A DNA stretch of 64,000 nucleotides from JALYNX01 sp035292685 (GTDB lineage Bacteria; Actinomycetota; Acidimicrobiia; Spongiisociales; ZC4RG35): contig DATDPP010000031.1 in NCBI GenBank assembly GCA_035292685.1, forward strand, positions 21,118 to 85,117, given 5' to 3'. Positions 17,119 through 26,071 of this stretch are shown one piece after another. The number at the start of each line of letters is the position of its first letter. Positions within the stretch are counted from its first letter, which is position 1. The notes under the pieces are model-generated. The model had not been told where the DNA came from. It was given only the letters and a program-made list of their open reading frames with translations, and made no database searches. Position numbers and translations under genes: made by a program.

Positions 17119-17793
17119 TCAAGCCGAAGTCGGGTCGGCGGTTTCCTGGTGTCGGCTGAGCACCCTCAGCCCTTGGTGGTTGGTGACCCGGGAGGAATCG
17201 CCTGGTTCCCAGACGGTTTCCTCACGCCAGACATCGCCAGGGCGCAAGGTGACGACGGCACCGTGCCCGGGCTTCTCTTGATGCAGCCCGCCGAGGGGGG
17301 AGCCGATGAGCCGAAGCCGCCCCGCCTGGATCGGATCCTGATGCGAGACGATCACCACGTCGCCGTGGGGGTGCTCGCGGTCCAACCGGCGGGCGGTTGC
17401 GGCCATCCGCTCCGCCAGTTCGTCCAGCGATTCGTCGGCGAAGTCGAGATTCTCCGGATCTTCGAGATAGGCCTCCAACTCACCGGGAAAGGCGGTGGGT
17501 AGGTCACGCCAGGTGTGACCGCGCCAACGGCTGGTGACACGCCACTCGGTGAGCCCGGGGTCGACCTTGACCGGGACCCCGGTTCGGCCGGCGATCTCCT
17601 CCGCGGTGCGCAGGGATCGCTCCAAGGGCGACGACCAGATCGAAACCACAGGTCGCGGCCCCAGGTACCGCCCGACCCGACGAGCCTGTTCGATCCCGCG
17701 TGGAGATAGCCCGAATCCGGGGAGATCGGAGTAGACGAGATGGTCGGGGTTGTCGACTTCGGCGTGTCGTACCAGATGGATGAGGGCAGCCAT
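17119..17793 (-). CDS. histidine phosphatase (phosphoglycerate-mutase-like)
   Basis: A 224 aa protein from ATG 17793. The phosphohistidine motif is LVRHAEVDN (RHG variant, RHA) at about residues 7-15; SIWSSPLERSLRTAEEIA carries the second Arg, GLTEWRV the Glu, and VIVSHQDPIQ the second His. The branch includes phosphatases and mutases of many substrates; none can be assigned. The frame is open far upstream, opposite dinB, but that part is not coding. Divergent from dinB over a 48-base gap. Confidence 0.8.
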   Translation of the reverse strand: MAALIHLVRHAEVDNPDHLVYSDLPGFGLSPRGIEQARRVGRYLGPRPVVSIWSSPLERSLRTAEEIAGRTGVPVKVDPGLTEWRVTSRWRGHTWRDLPTAFPGELEAYLEDPENLDFADESLDELAERMAATARRLDREHPHGDVVIVSHQDPIQAGRLRLIGSPLGGLHQEKPGHGAVVTLRPGDVWREETVWEPGDSSRVTNHQGLRVLSRHQETADPTSA

Positions 17794-17841
17794 GACCTCA
17801 GTTTGGCCCGTCCCGCGGGTTGTCACGGGTAACTTGGCCTG

Positions 17842-19026
17842 GTGTGGACCGAACCGATCCTCCACGTCGACATGGATGCCTTCTTCGTCGAGGTGGAGCG
17901 GCTCGACAACCCGGCGCTGCGCGGGAGACCGGTCGCAGTCGGCGGCCGGGGCCGGAGGGGTGTGATCGCCAGTGCCTCCTATGAGGCGAGGGCGGTGGGG
18001 GTCCACTCCGCCCAACCGACGGCCATCGCCATGCGCCACTGCCCGGGCCTGATCGTGGTGGCTCCGGATCACGTTCGTTACGGCGCGGTTTCCGGGCAGG
18101 TGTTCGAGATCCTCCGGTCCTTCACCCCCTATGTGGAAGGTCTCAGCCTCGATGAGGCCTTCCTCAATGTCCGCGGCTTGCGGTTCCACTACGACACGCC
18201 GACAACCGTGGGTCAGGAGATCAGGGCCCGTATCAGGGCCGAATTGGGCCTGCCGGCGTCGGTGGGGGTCGCGTCGACCAAGTTCATGGCGAAGCTGGCC
18301 TCCGAATCGGCCAAGCCCGACGGCTGTCTCCACATTCCCCAGGTCGATCAGCTCGACTTTCTCCATGGCCTGCCGGTCGGCTCGCTGTGGGGAGTGGGCC
18401 CCGCGACCCTGGCGGGTCTCCAGCGGTTGGGGGTGGTGACGGTGGGCGATCTCGCCGCGCTGCCCGAGCCGGCGGTGATCTCGGCCCTGGGGCCGGCCAA
18501 CGGGCATCACCTCCTCTCCCTGGCCCGGGGAAACGACGACCGGGTCGTTGAGCCCGATTCGGAGGCCAAGTCGATCTCCGTGGAAGAGACTTACGAGGTC
18601 GATCTCCAAGGTCGGGAAGTGGTCGAGGCGGCGCTCCTGGCCCACGCCCAACGGCTCTCCAGCCGACTGCGGAGAGCCGGATTGGCGGCGAGGACGATCA
18701 CTATCAAGGTGCGCTACGAGGATTTCACCATCGTCACCCGCAGTCTCACCCGCGTCAGCGCCTTGGACAGCCCCCGTGATCTCTACCGGGTGGGACTCGG
18801 CCTGCTCGAGCAGGTAGACGTCGAAAGGCCTGTCCGATTGTTGGGGATGGGTGGCTCGGCTCTCGAGGACGGCAGTCAGCCGACGCAGCTGACCATAGAC
18901 GCCAGCGAAGATTGGGACCGTTTGGCCAACGCCGTGTCCGGGGTCAGGGAGCGGTTTGGTGATCATGCAGTCGAGCCGGCCCGGCTTCTCGGGCCACCCG
19001 CCGTCAGGCGGGGAACCGAGCGATGA
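17842..19026 (+). CDS. dinB: DNA polymerase IV (Y family)
   Basis: A 394 aa translesion polymerase. It starts GTG 17842, and the first catalytic motif HVDMDAFFVEVE is at residues 8-19. GLSLDEAFLNV holds the catalytic Asp-Glu pair, ASYEARAVGVHSAQP the fingers, and GVASTKFMAKLASE the palm-thumb junction. The little-finger domain spans about 235-350. No obvious beta-clamp QL-x-LF peptide was found at the C-terminus. No LexA-type operator was seen in the short upstream gap. Confidence 0.92.
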   Translation: MWTEPILHVDMDAFFVEVERLDNPALRGRPVAVGGRGRRGVIASASYEARAVGVHSAQPTAIAMRHCPGLIVVAPDHVRYGAVSGQVFEILRSFTPYVEGLSLDEAFLNVRGLRFHYDTPTTVGQEIRARIRAELGLPASVGVASTKFMAKLASESAKPDGCLHIPQVDQLDFLHGLPVGSLWGVGPATLAGLQRLGVVTVGDLAALPEPAVISALGPANGHHLLSLARGNDDRVVEPDSEAKSISVEETYEVDLQGREVVEAALLAHAQRLSSRLRRAGLAARTITIKVRYEDFTIVTRSLTRVSALDSPRDLYRVGLGLLEQVDVERPVRLLGMGGSALEDGSQPTQLTIDASEDWDRLANAVSGVRERFGDHAVEPARLLGPPAVRRGTER

Positions 19027-19092
19027 AACTGTCGCTGGGGGTCGTGTATTGTTTCAAGCGGGCTTGGATCTAGCTTGGAGGACGAGGTAGCT

Positions 19093-19398
19093 ATGCCCCT
19101 CGACGATCACGAACAAAAGATCCTGGCGGAGATAGAGCGCCAGTTCTACGAAGAAGACCCCGAGTTGGCGCGGGCGGTGCGCGATATCAGCCGGCCTTCC
19201 CGCATCGGGGCCAGACTCGCCGTGCTCGGGATGATCGCCAGCCTGGCCATCGTGATCGGTTTCTTCACGACCAACACCCTCGTCGCCATCCTCGGGTTCG
19301 CCCTGCTGGTGGTCTCGGCGAGCGCACTGGCGACCGGGATCCGCAATCGCGGGTGGAAGGTGACCGCGGCCGAGCCCGACGACGACTCAAACGACTGA
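19093..19398 (+). CDS. DUF3040 membrane protein
   Basis: A protein of about 101 aa from ATG 19093 (GAGG lies upstream; the frame opens at 19075). MPLDDHEQKILAEIERQFYEEDPELA is the diagnostic DUF3040 start, followed by two hydrophobic helices (about 40-85). The family is largely confined to actinobacteria and often lies near mraZ; here mraZ is 7 kb away. Function unknown. Confidence 0.85.
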   Translation: MPLDDHEQKILAEIERQFYEEDPELARAVRDISRPSRIGARLAVLGMIASLAIVIGFFTTNTLVAILGFALLVVSASALATGIRNRGWKVTAAEPDDDSND

Positions 19399-19500
19399 AC
19401 CCACCCCTACTCCTCACGCCGCGCTCGTTTTCGAACGGCTAATGTTCCCGCCCCCGGCGGCTTCCCAGGGAGGGTGGGCATGCGGCCAAGGAGGAGAACG

Positions 19501-19520
19501 CGACCCCATTCTCAGGGTCG
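19501..19520. promoter_or_regulatory. possible operator-like inverted repeat ahead of the MerR gene
   Basis: CGACCC (19501-19506) and GGGTCG (19515-19520) are inverted around 8 bases, 25 bases before the GTG of the MerR-like gene. It could be an autoregulatory site or an mRNA hairpin. The arms are short, so chance is possible. Confidence 0.3.
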
Positions 19521-19544
19521 TCACTGAGTTGTAAGAAGGGACGA

Positions 19545-20045
19545 GTGGAGCAGTCATTCACCGCCGAGCAGGCGTGCCGGCTCACCAACTGCACGCATCA
19601 TCAGCTTCGTTATTGGGACCGCGTCGGATTGGTCAGCCCTTCCATCCAACGAACCGGCGGCCGACCGGGTGTGAGGCGTCTCTACTCGTTCCGCGATCTC
19701 GTCGCGCTTCGGGTTGTGCGGAGCCTCCTCGACAACGGCATGTCCCTGCAGCGGGTGCGCCGGGCCTGGGATTATCTGCGCCGTGAGGGCAGGATGGAAG
19801 ATCATCTAGCCGACATCAAGCTGGTGACCGACGGGCAGACGATCTTCCATGTGGGCTCCGACGAGGGTGAGTTGATGGACGCCCTGCGTCAGGGACAACT
19901 GGCGTTCTTCGTCGCGATCGACGAGATAGCGCGTGAGGTCGAGGAGGACGTCACCCGCTTCGAGTTGGACCGAAGCCGGTTCCTGGACATGTTGCGCCGG
20001 GTCGAGGACGACGTGGCCGACGAGCAGCAGGCGGCCAACAGGTAG
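19545..20045 (+). CDS. MerR-family transcriptional regulator
   Basis: A 166 aa regulator starting GTG 19545. The winged helix is clear: FTAEQACRLTNCTHHQLRYW followed by RRLYSFRDLVALRVVRSLLD and a dimerisation helix. The effector region (about 75-166) lacks the cysteine metal site of classical MerR and instead has a short alpha/beta segment (VTDGQTIFHVGSDEGELMDAL). It is monocistronic and convergent with the transglutaminase operon. Target genes unknown. Confidence 0.85.
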   Translation: MEQSFTAEQACRLTNCTHHQLRYWDRVGLVSPSIQRTGGRPGVRRLYSFRDLVALRVVRSLLDNGMSLQRVRRAWDYLRREGRMEDHLADIKLVTDGQTIFHVGSDEGELMDALRQGQLAFFVAIDEIAREVEEDVTRFELDRSRFLDMLRRVEDDVADEQQAANR

Positions 20046-20046
20046 C

Positions 20047-22395
20047 TCACGGCTCGCGGTCGATCAAAGACCGCAAGCTGAAGGCAGCCCTCACCCGCTC
20101 CGGGCCCTCGTAACGGAGTCTCAACCAGTGTTCAAAGTGATCGAGATCCGCCTCGGTTGCCCTCCCGTTGCGACCTCCGTAAACCGCGGCCGTGTACGAC
20201 CGGGCGATTGGAACCAGGACACGGTCCCTTGCATTCGCAAACTCGAGCGGTGTCTGATACTCCGGGATCGGTTGTCCGAGGTCGGCCAGCCGGTCAACGA
20301 TCTCATCCCAGACGGCGGTGATGTCGCCCTCCTTGATCCGGCGCAGCCGGCGTCGGCGACGGATCCCTTTCGACATCGGAATGCCGCAGGCCGCCACGAT
20401 CATCACTGGCAGGATCCACCACCATGAGGCGAAGTCGAACCCGGATCCGCCCCGGTCGATGGGATTGCCATCCTCGTCGAATTGACCTCGGATCTGGCTG
20501 TCGTTGATGAATCCCGGTCGGAGGATGTCCGGGGCATTTGGATCGGGTGGTGGGAGATAGGGTCCCGGGTCGAATGCCGCGGTGACGCTATCCGGCTGTG
20601 TTCCGTCCCCGCGTGGCGTCGGGTCGAACTTCACCCAACCAAAGCCGTCCATCCACATCTCAACCCAGGCGTGTGCGTTGTTGTCGCGAACGACTATCAC
20701 CTCGGTGCCGTCGGCCTGTGTCTCCACTTGACCTGGCGTGAATCCCCACACCACACGGCTGGGAATCCTGAGCGCCCTGCCCAGGACCGCCATCGAGGCG
20801 GCGAATTGCTCGCAGTATCCGGTGCGATAGTTGAGACTCGACGGCTTGGATAGCCACTCCTCGAGATCGAGCACTCCGTGGCCGGTCGACACCTGTGTCG
20901 AGTAGTCGAAGTCACCGCTGTTTCGGAACCAGTGTTGGAGGAGCCAGGCTCGCTCGAAGTCGGTAGTTGCACCCAACGTCTGCTGTCTCGCCACCTGTGC
21001 GATGCCTAGAGGCAGGTTCTCGTCGAGCAGGACGAATCGTTCGATGTCATCCGGCCTGCTCACATCGGCCCCACCCGGCCCTGGCTCAGCGGTGAAGAGC
21101 CCGTCCTCGGCTGCATTGGCGAAGAGCGGGCTCAGGGACCCGTCAGGAAGGGTGGCGAGGGAGCCCAGGTCGGCTTCGAAGTCGGGGAAGACTGTCTCCG
21201 CCTGGTATTGGTCACCTTCGCTCAATCCAGGCTGATAGAGGACGGAACCGTCGGTTGTGGTCTGGAAACCGGAGACATTCACCGAGTCAGACTCGAGGAA
21301 ACGGGCGATCCCGGCAGTTGGGATGACGGGAGAGCGGAGGAGCTCGATCTGAACCCGCTGGCTGATGACCTCGGTAGTTCCCCGATAGTCATGCTCGGCG
21401 TCTCCCCCGGCCGACTCGGGTGTATAGAAGTCTGCGATCGGGGCGGATGGCCGCCAGGTCGATCCGTCGAACGTGTCGAGAGTCTCCATCCTCCAGTAGA
21501 CCTCATTGGCCGGTGGGGCGCCGCTGCCCAACGTCGCCCGAAACAGGACCACGTTCGACCGCTTGATGATCCGCTGCCGGAGGTCGGCGAGCCGGTCGAA
21601 CGCCACGCCGCCGAACCCGGGCCCGTATCCCGCCCCCAGTCGCCAAGGGAGGTTGCCGCTGGGCGGCACCAGGCCGGATGCGGCCTGTGTCACCAACAGG
21701 GAGCCGCCGGCAATGATCAGGGCGACGGTCACAACCGATCCTTTGGCCCGTCGGGGCAGCGGTCTTCCGTCGTGATCCCGGACCCGGCCGGCTTCGGTAC
21801 GCCGCTCCAACGCCACAGCGGCGATGGCCAGGGCGATGACCACAATGGAAGCGGCCCTCCACCCTTGCCCGGCCGGAATCCTGTCCATGACCGCGAACTG
21901 AAGATAGAGAGCGAGGGAGGGAACCACCATTGCTGTGGTAGGGCCGTTGGTGGCACCCCACGCATAGAGTGCTCCCAGCACCCACATCAGGAGGGCGAGG
22001 ACTCCGATCAAGCCCGGGGTTGGGAACACCGGGGCGACACCGAACCTGATCAGATCCATCGCTTGGGCCAACTCATCGGCCAGTTCGCCAGGTGTCTCCA
22101 GGGTCGGGAGGAATCCAGCGACCAGGCTCCGTTGGACGGAAGCCCGAAGCAACAGGGCGACTGCCAGGACCGAGAATATCGCCACACGCAGCCTGCGACT
22201 CTTGACGGTGTGGCCCAGCAGCCACCAGGCAAGCCCTCCCAGGCAGCCCGCGGCGATCATGATCAACCGCCATTGCGGAGCATGCTCACCGGCGTCGAGC
22301 AAACGCCCCATCCGGGTCAGCATCAGGGCGAAAGCTGCGAGGCCGGCTATCCGACCGAGGCTGTAGTCCATGCTGTCCTCATCGCTGTTACCCAC
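20047..22395 (-). CDS. TgpA-like transglutaminase-domain membrane protein
   Basis: A 782 aa protein with about six N-terminal hydrophobic helices (10-240), an extracytoplasmic domain, and one C-terminal helix near 660. The papain-like triad is present: Cys in RTGYCEQFAASMAVL, His in NAHAWVEMWM and Asp in WVKFDPTPRG. The C-terminal cytoplasmic DUF4129-like tail is rich in Arg. It overlaps the DUF58 gene by 25-49 bases depending on start (GTG 22395 or ATG 22371). With DUF58 and MoxR it forms a conserved trio whose partner substrates are unknown. Confidence 0.85.
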   Translation of the reverse strand: MGNSDEDSMDYSLGRIAGLAAFALMLTRMGRLLDAGEHAPQWRLIMIAAGCLGGLAWWLLGHTVKSRRLRVAIFSVLAVALLLRASVQRSLVAGFLPTLETPGELADELAQAMDLIRFGVAPVFPTPGLIGVLALLMWVLGALYAWGATNGPTTAMVVPSLALYLQFAVMDRIPAGQGWRAASIVVIALAIAAVALERRTEAGRVRDHDGRPLPRRAKGSVVTVALIIAGGSLLVTQAASGLVPPSGNLPWRLGAGYGPGFGGVAFDRLADLRQRIIKRSNVVLFRATLGSGAPPANEVYWRMETLDTFDGSTWRPSAPIADFYTPESAGGDAEHDYRGTTEVISQRVQIELLRSPVIPTAGIARFLESDSVNVSGFQTTTDGSVLYQPGLSEGDQYQAETVFPDFEADLGSLATLPDGSLSPLFANAAEDGLFTAEPGPGGADVSRPDDIERFVLLDENLPLGIAQVARQQTLGATTDFERAWLLQHWFRNSGDFDYSTQVSTGHGVLDLEEWLSKPSSLNYRTGYCEQFAASMAVLGRALRIPSRVVWGFTPGQVETQADGTEVIVVRDNNAHAWVEMWMDGFGWVKFDPTPRGDGTQPDSVTAAFDPGPYLPPPDPNAPDILRPGFINDSQIRGQFDEDGNPIDRGGSGFDFASWWWILPVMIVAACGIPMSKGIRRRRRLRRIKEGDITAVWDEIVDRLADLGQPIPEYQTPLEFANARDRVLVPIARSYTAAVYGGRNGRATEADLDHFEHWLRLRYEGPERVRAAFSLRSLIDREP

Positions 22396-23525
22396 GCCGG
22401 GGCCCAGGCCTGGTCGGGCTCGATCGACACAGTCGCGACACCGAGACGGTGGAACCCAACGAGTGTCTGTGCGGTGGTGGTGGAGACCGTCATCAGTACG
22501 GTGGTCGGGTAGTCCCTAGCGAGGAGTTGTTGGACAGAGAGCAACGACCGGTCGGCGATCCCGCTGATGATCACCAGGGCGCCGCCGCCGCCCTTCTGCC
22601 GGATGTGGGTGGCGACCGCTCTAATGTCTATCGCCGGATCGGTCTCGACCATGGCCAGGCGCTCCATGACCGAGCCGTACCTGGAAGCATCGATGGGCTC
22701 GGAGCCGCCGGCCCAAAGGTCGGCGTCGAAGCCGGAACTGACGAGATGGGTCACGATCGTGGCCGCGCCCGACACCGCCTTCTCGAAGGCATCCGGCGAC
22801 TCGTAGCTTGCGTCCCGGACGTCGAGCAGGACCAGAGCTCGCGACTGCCAGGGCGTTTCCAATTGACGGATCATCAATTCGTCGGTCTTGGCCGACGAGG
22901 GCCAATGAACCCGCCGCAGGTCGTCTCCCCGCTGGTACTCACGGAGTGTGTAGAAGTCCTCCCCGCCGCGGCGGCTGTGCTCCGGTCGCGAGGCCTGCAT
23001 CGCCGGGTCCTGGCCCCTCACAATGGGAAAACCGTTCAACTCCTCGAGAGCCGGATAGACCACGATCCTGTCGATTGGCCCGGCCGGGAATCGCTCCTCG
23101 GCCAGGCCAAGCGGGTCGGATGCGCTCACCATCGTCGGTCCGACCCGATAGACACCACGTGGCCGGCAGGTGACCCGATAGGTCGCCGTGGTGGATTCAC
23201 CCTTCCTCAATCTGGCGACCTCGAAAGTCGCCACCCCCAATTGGTTGACGTCGTCTTCGATCGCGATGTTGCTGACGGCCCGGCGTGTCTGGTTCTCGAT
23301 GACAAGCGTCACGGTCGTGGTGTCACCGTCGTGGACGGTGGCCGAGCCGAGACGTCGATGCACCTCGAGCCTCGTGTGCCGGGCGCGGACAAGGATCAGC
23401 GCAATGGCTTGGGCAATGAGGAGGAAGATGGCCGCCAGCAGAAGCTCGACGTCCCCCAGGGCGTACCAAAGGACAACAAGGGCGAGACCGGCACCTGAGA
23501 AGGCCCAGCCCCGCAGCGTGGGCAT
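22347..23525 (-). CDS. DUF58 domain-containing protein
   Basis: A 392 aa protein with two adjacent N-terminal hydrophobic helices (about 8-46), then a beta-rich domain, then the DUF58 core: RRGGEDFYTLREYQRGDDLR followed by VHWPSSAKTDELMIRQLE, and a vWA-like region (ALVLLDVRD). It sits between MoxR and the transglutaminase; its ATG shares a base with the MoxR stop. MoxR-type ATPases act as chaperones for vWA/DUF58 partners. Confidence 0.88.
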   Translation of the reverse strand: MPTLRGWAFSGAGLALVVLWYALGDVELLLAAIFLLIAQAIALILVRARHTRLEVHRRLGSATVHDGDTTTVTLVIENQTRRAVSNIAIEDDVNQLGVATFEVARLRKGESTTATYRVTCRPRGVYRVGPTMVSASDPLGLAEERFPAGPIDRIVVYPALEELNGFPIVRGQDPAMQASRPEHSRRGGEDFYTLREYQRGDDLRRVHWPSSAKTDELMIRQLETPWQSRALVLLDVRDASYESPDAFEKAVSGAATIVTHLVSSGFDADLWAGGSEPIDASRYGSVMERLAMVETDPAIDIRAVATHIRQKGGGGALVIISGIADRSLLSVQQLLARDYPTTVLMTVSTTTAQTLVGFHRLGVATVSIEPDQAWAPAWVTAMRTAWTTASVG

Positions 23526-24526
23526 CAGGTGGCGATCCGGGAGGTTGTGCCCGGCACCCTGAGCCTGGTCATGATCTCGTCGATCAACCCGGTCAGGGTC
23601 TCGCCACGCATTTGGGCCTCGGGTCGAAGCGTCATCCGATGTTCGAGGACCGGATGGGCCAGTGCCTTCACATCATCGGGGGTCACATACTCGCGACCCC
23701 GGGAAGCGGCCATTGCCCTCCCCAGGCGCTGCAGGAAGAGAGCGGCTCTCGGGGAGGCGCCGAGAAGGACATCGGCGTGCTCCCTGGTCCCTTCGACGAG
23801 ATCGATGATGTAGGACTTGATCGACGGTGACACCGCAACTCCCCGGGCAATCGCGATCATCTCATCCACCTCGACGATCGAGACGACCGGCTCCAGATCG
23901 AAGAAGGTGGATTGGATGGCATGAGTGTCGAGGATCTCGAGTTCCTTGACCCGGCTCGGGTAGCCGATCACAACCCTCATCATGAAGCGGTCCAGTTGGG
24001 ATTCAGGCAGGGGATAAGTGCCCTCGTGCTCGAGGGGGTTCTGGGTGGCCATGACCATGAAGGGGAGCGGGAGCGGCCTGGTGGTTCCGTCCGAGGTCAC
24101 CTGGCGCTCCTCCATCGCCTCGAGCAGCGCGGATTGAGTCTTGGGGCTCGCCCGGTTGATCTCGTCCCCGACCACCAGGTTGGCGAAAATCGGCCCGGGC
24201 TTGAACTCGAACTCGCTCTCATTTCGATCCCACACCGATACCCCGGTCACATCGGAGGGAAGCAGGTCCGGAGTGAACTGGATCCGGTGGAAGACACTGT
24301 TGATGGAACGAGCCACCGACTTGGCGAGTTGGGTCTTGCCCACGCCCGGTACGTCTTCGACCAGAACATGACCTTCGGCCATGAGGGCGAGCAAGACCAG
24401 CTCGACGACTTCTCGCTTTCCCTGGATGACCTTCTCGACATTGGTCGCGATTCGATCGAAGCGTTCGCTGAAGGCCGCAATCTGCTGTGGTGTCACCTCG
24501 GTCAACTTGGGCTCCCGCGTCAACAT
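23525..24526 (-). CDS. MoxR-family AAA+ ATPase
   Basis: A 333 aa ATPase with Walker A VEDVPGVGKTQLAKS, Walker B LVVGDEINRASPKTQSALLE, sensor 1 VMATQNPLEHEGTYPLPESQ, and an arginine region LGASPRAALFL. First gene of the MoxR-DUF58-transglutaminase operon, transcribed from the 72-base gap shared with the divergent gene pair at 24599. Likely assembles or remodels the DUF58 or transglutaminase partner. Confidence 0.9.
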   Translation of the reverse strand: MLTREPKLTEVTPQQIAAFSERFDRIATNVEKVIQGKREVVELVLLALMAEGHVLVEDVPGVGKTQLAKSVARSINSVFHRIQFTPDLLPSDVTGVSVWDRNESEFEFKPGPIFANLVVGDEINRASPKTQSALLEAMEERQVTSDGTTRPLPLPFMVMATQNPLEHEGTYPLPESQLDRFMMRVVIGYPSRVKELEILDTHAIQSTFFDLEPVVSIVEVDEMIAIARGVAVSPSIKSYIIDLVEGTREHADVLLGASPRAALFLQRLGRAMAASRGREYVTPDDVKALAHPVLEHRMTLRPEAQMRGETLTGLIDEIMTRLRVPGTTSRIAT

Positions 24527-24598
24527 TTATTGGTGAGACTCTACCGGCGGCGTTGGTCTGAGACGCTAGAGTGACAGGCGGGGAAAGGGTATCGCTCG

Positions 24599-24835
24599 AT
24601 GGGACAACGGCTGGGGCTGTTTGGCGGTCTGCTGACGCTGGTACGCAGGCCGGTTCTCTTCTGGGAGGCGATTCGCGCCGCAGTTGCCATGCGCTCGCGT
24701 GGGGGCGTGGCGCCGTCTCCCGATTATCTCGCCTGGAGGCTCCACACCGCTTATGGCGCCGATGCCACAGCGGTGCCACCCGAGGACCTCGCCGCCTTTC
24801 TGGGTTGGCGAAGGACGATGAGAAAGCTGTCATGA
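24599..24835 (+). CDS. conserved hypothetical protein
   Basis: A 78 aa basic protein (ATG 24599) with one moderately hydrophobic N-terminal stretch and the motif PDYLAWRLHTAYGADATAVP. No family recognised. Its stop overlaps the ATG of the next gene, so the two probably form a unit divergent from the MoxR operon. Confidence 0.6.
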   Translation: MGQRLGLFGGLLTLVRRPVLFWEAIRAAVAMRSRGGVAPSPDYLAWRLHTAYGADATAVPPEDLAAFLGWRRTMRKLS

Positions 24836-25410
24836 GCGTCAAGCTGGTGGATCGGATCCAGGACATTCCTGGTGTGGCCGCCGTGTCGTTGGACCTCGAG
24901 GACCCCGAGGCTGGCGGCATCAATGTCCGTCTCGAGCCCGACGCTGATGAGATGGAGGTGTTGGAGCGGGTTCGAGCCCTACTCGTCGCTTACGGTGTGC
25001 GCTCACAGGGCTATCCCGCTCTACGTGTTGGCAGGACCCGGATCACCGGGGATTCGAGGCTTGGGGTGGACGTCCGGATCACCCCGATCAAGGGTGGAGC
25101 CCGGGTCGAGGTGATCGGAAGAAACGTCAGATCGTTCCGAGTGGTGCCTCCCGACCCGAACGTCATCGCACAGGGATTGGCCGACGCCTGGTGCCAGGTC
25201 CTGGGAAGGGTCCCGGTGGAGATATCCAGGGTGTCGGTCACCGACGGCCGGACCCTGGAAGTTGTCGCCATGGATTCGACCATCGAGCGAATCGGGGCGG
25301 CGGACCTCACCGAAGGTTGGACCGAGGCGCTCGCTCTGGCGGTGGGAGAAGCCATCGGGGCGGTTTCCACACCCGGAACTGGCACCGACACAAACGGCAC
25401 TGCTTGGTAA
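24832..25410 (+). CDS. conserved hypothetical protein coupled to the preceding gene
   Basis: A 192 aa protein from ATG 24832. The N-terminal third has a small alternating alpha/beta pattern (IPGVAAVSLDLEDPEAGGIN and on) like a ferredoxin-fold sensor; the C-terminal part repeats strand-helix units (GARVEVIGRNVRSFRVVPPD). No motif of known function and no membrane segment. The longer open frame upstream in this phase is not coding. Function unknown. Confidence 0.65.
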   Translation: MSVKLVDRIQDIPGVAAVSLDLEDPEAGGINVRLEPDADEMEVLERVRALLVAYGVRSQGYPALRVGRTRITGDSRLGVDVRITPIKGGARVEVIGRNVRSFRVVPPDPNVIAQGLADAWCQVLGRVPVEISRVSVTDGRTLEVVAMDSTIERIGAADLTEGWTEALALAVGEAIGAVSTPGTGTDTNGTAW

Positions 25411-25436
25411 CGTCGCGGACGCAATAAAGCGACGGT

Positions 25437-25934
25437 ATGGCCAGGGTTCTTGTCCTCAATGCGAGTTACGAGCCGCTCTCTGTGGTGACCACACGCCGGG
25501 CGGTCGTCTTGGTGCTGCATCAAAAGGCAAGTGTGGTGGTGGGCAAAGACGAGTTCTGGCTTTCGGAGAGCTACTCGGTCGAGGTTCCTTCCGTGGTTCG
25601 GCTCAATCGCTACGTGAAGGTGCCCTATCGTCGGGCGGCGCCTGTCACCAGGAGGGCGGTATTCGGAAGAGACGGCCACCACTGCCAGTACTGCGGAGGT
25701 CCCGCCGAGTCCCTGGATCACATCCTTCCCCGCTCCAAGGGGGGCGACCACACCTGGGACAACGTCGTTGCGTGTTGCCGGCCCTGCAACATCCGAAAGG
25801 GTGACCGTCTGCCGGCAGATGCCGGTCTTCGTCTCCACCGCAAACCGGGACCACCCCGCCAGTACGCCTGGATCTATGCCTCCACCGGTTACCAGGTGGA
25901 TCCAGCCTGGCACCCCTATCTCGGGGCGGCCTGA
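25437..25934 (+). CDS. HNH endonuclease family protein
   Basis: A 165 aa protein. The HNH site is HCQYCGGPAESLDHILPRSK then GGDHTWDNVVACCRPCN: two C-x2-C zinc pairs frame the DH-x2-P catalytic His and N. The N-terminal VLNASYEPLSVVTTRRAVVL segment is shared with a widespread chromosomal HNH group found beside core genes and not tied to phages. DNA-cleavage target unknown. Confidence 0.85.
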   Translation: MARVLVLNASYEPLSVVTTRRAVVLVLHQKASVVVGKDEFWLSESYSVEVPSVVRLNRYVKVPYRRAAPVTRRAVFGRDGHHCQYCGGPAESLDHILPRSKGGDHTWDNVVACCRPCNIRKGDRLPADAGLRLHRKPGPPRQYAWIYASTGYQVDPAWHPYLGAA

Positions 25935-25943
25935 GACCCGTTC

Positions 25944-26032
25944 TCCGTTCTCCGTAATCCGTATTCCGTAATCCGTATTCCGTACCTGGTTCATTCTGAC
26001 GGAGAACGGACGACGGATTACGGACGACGGCG
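25944..26032. repeat. TCCGTNN heptamer palindrome, copy B (largest)
   Basis: Six tandem heptamers run from 25944 to 25985 (TCCGTTC, TCCGTAA, TCCGTAT, TCCGTAA, TCCGTAT, TCCGTAC). After about 14 unrelated bases, four reversed units follow to about 26032 (CGGAGAACGG, ACGACGGATTACGG, ACGACGG). It lies between the HNH gene and the mraZ promoter, starting 9 bases after the HNH stop. Confidence 0.85.
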
Positions 26033-26071
26033 TACCGGAAGACCCCATGCCTATCCCAATCTGTCCTGTTG

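Noticed and set aside
17794..17841. LexA operator ahead of dinB.
   Set aside because: No GAAC-N4-GTTC-like site in the 48-base gap.
17794..18966. Long upstream extension of the histidine phosphatase frame opposite dinB.
   Set aside because: It opposes the conserved polymerase domains; the RHA motif requires the ATG at 17793.
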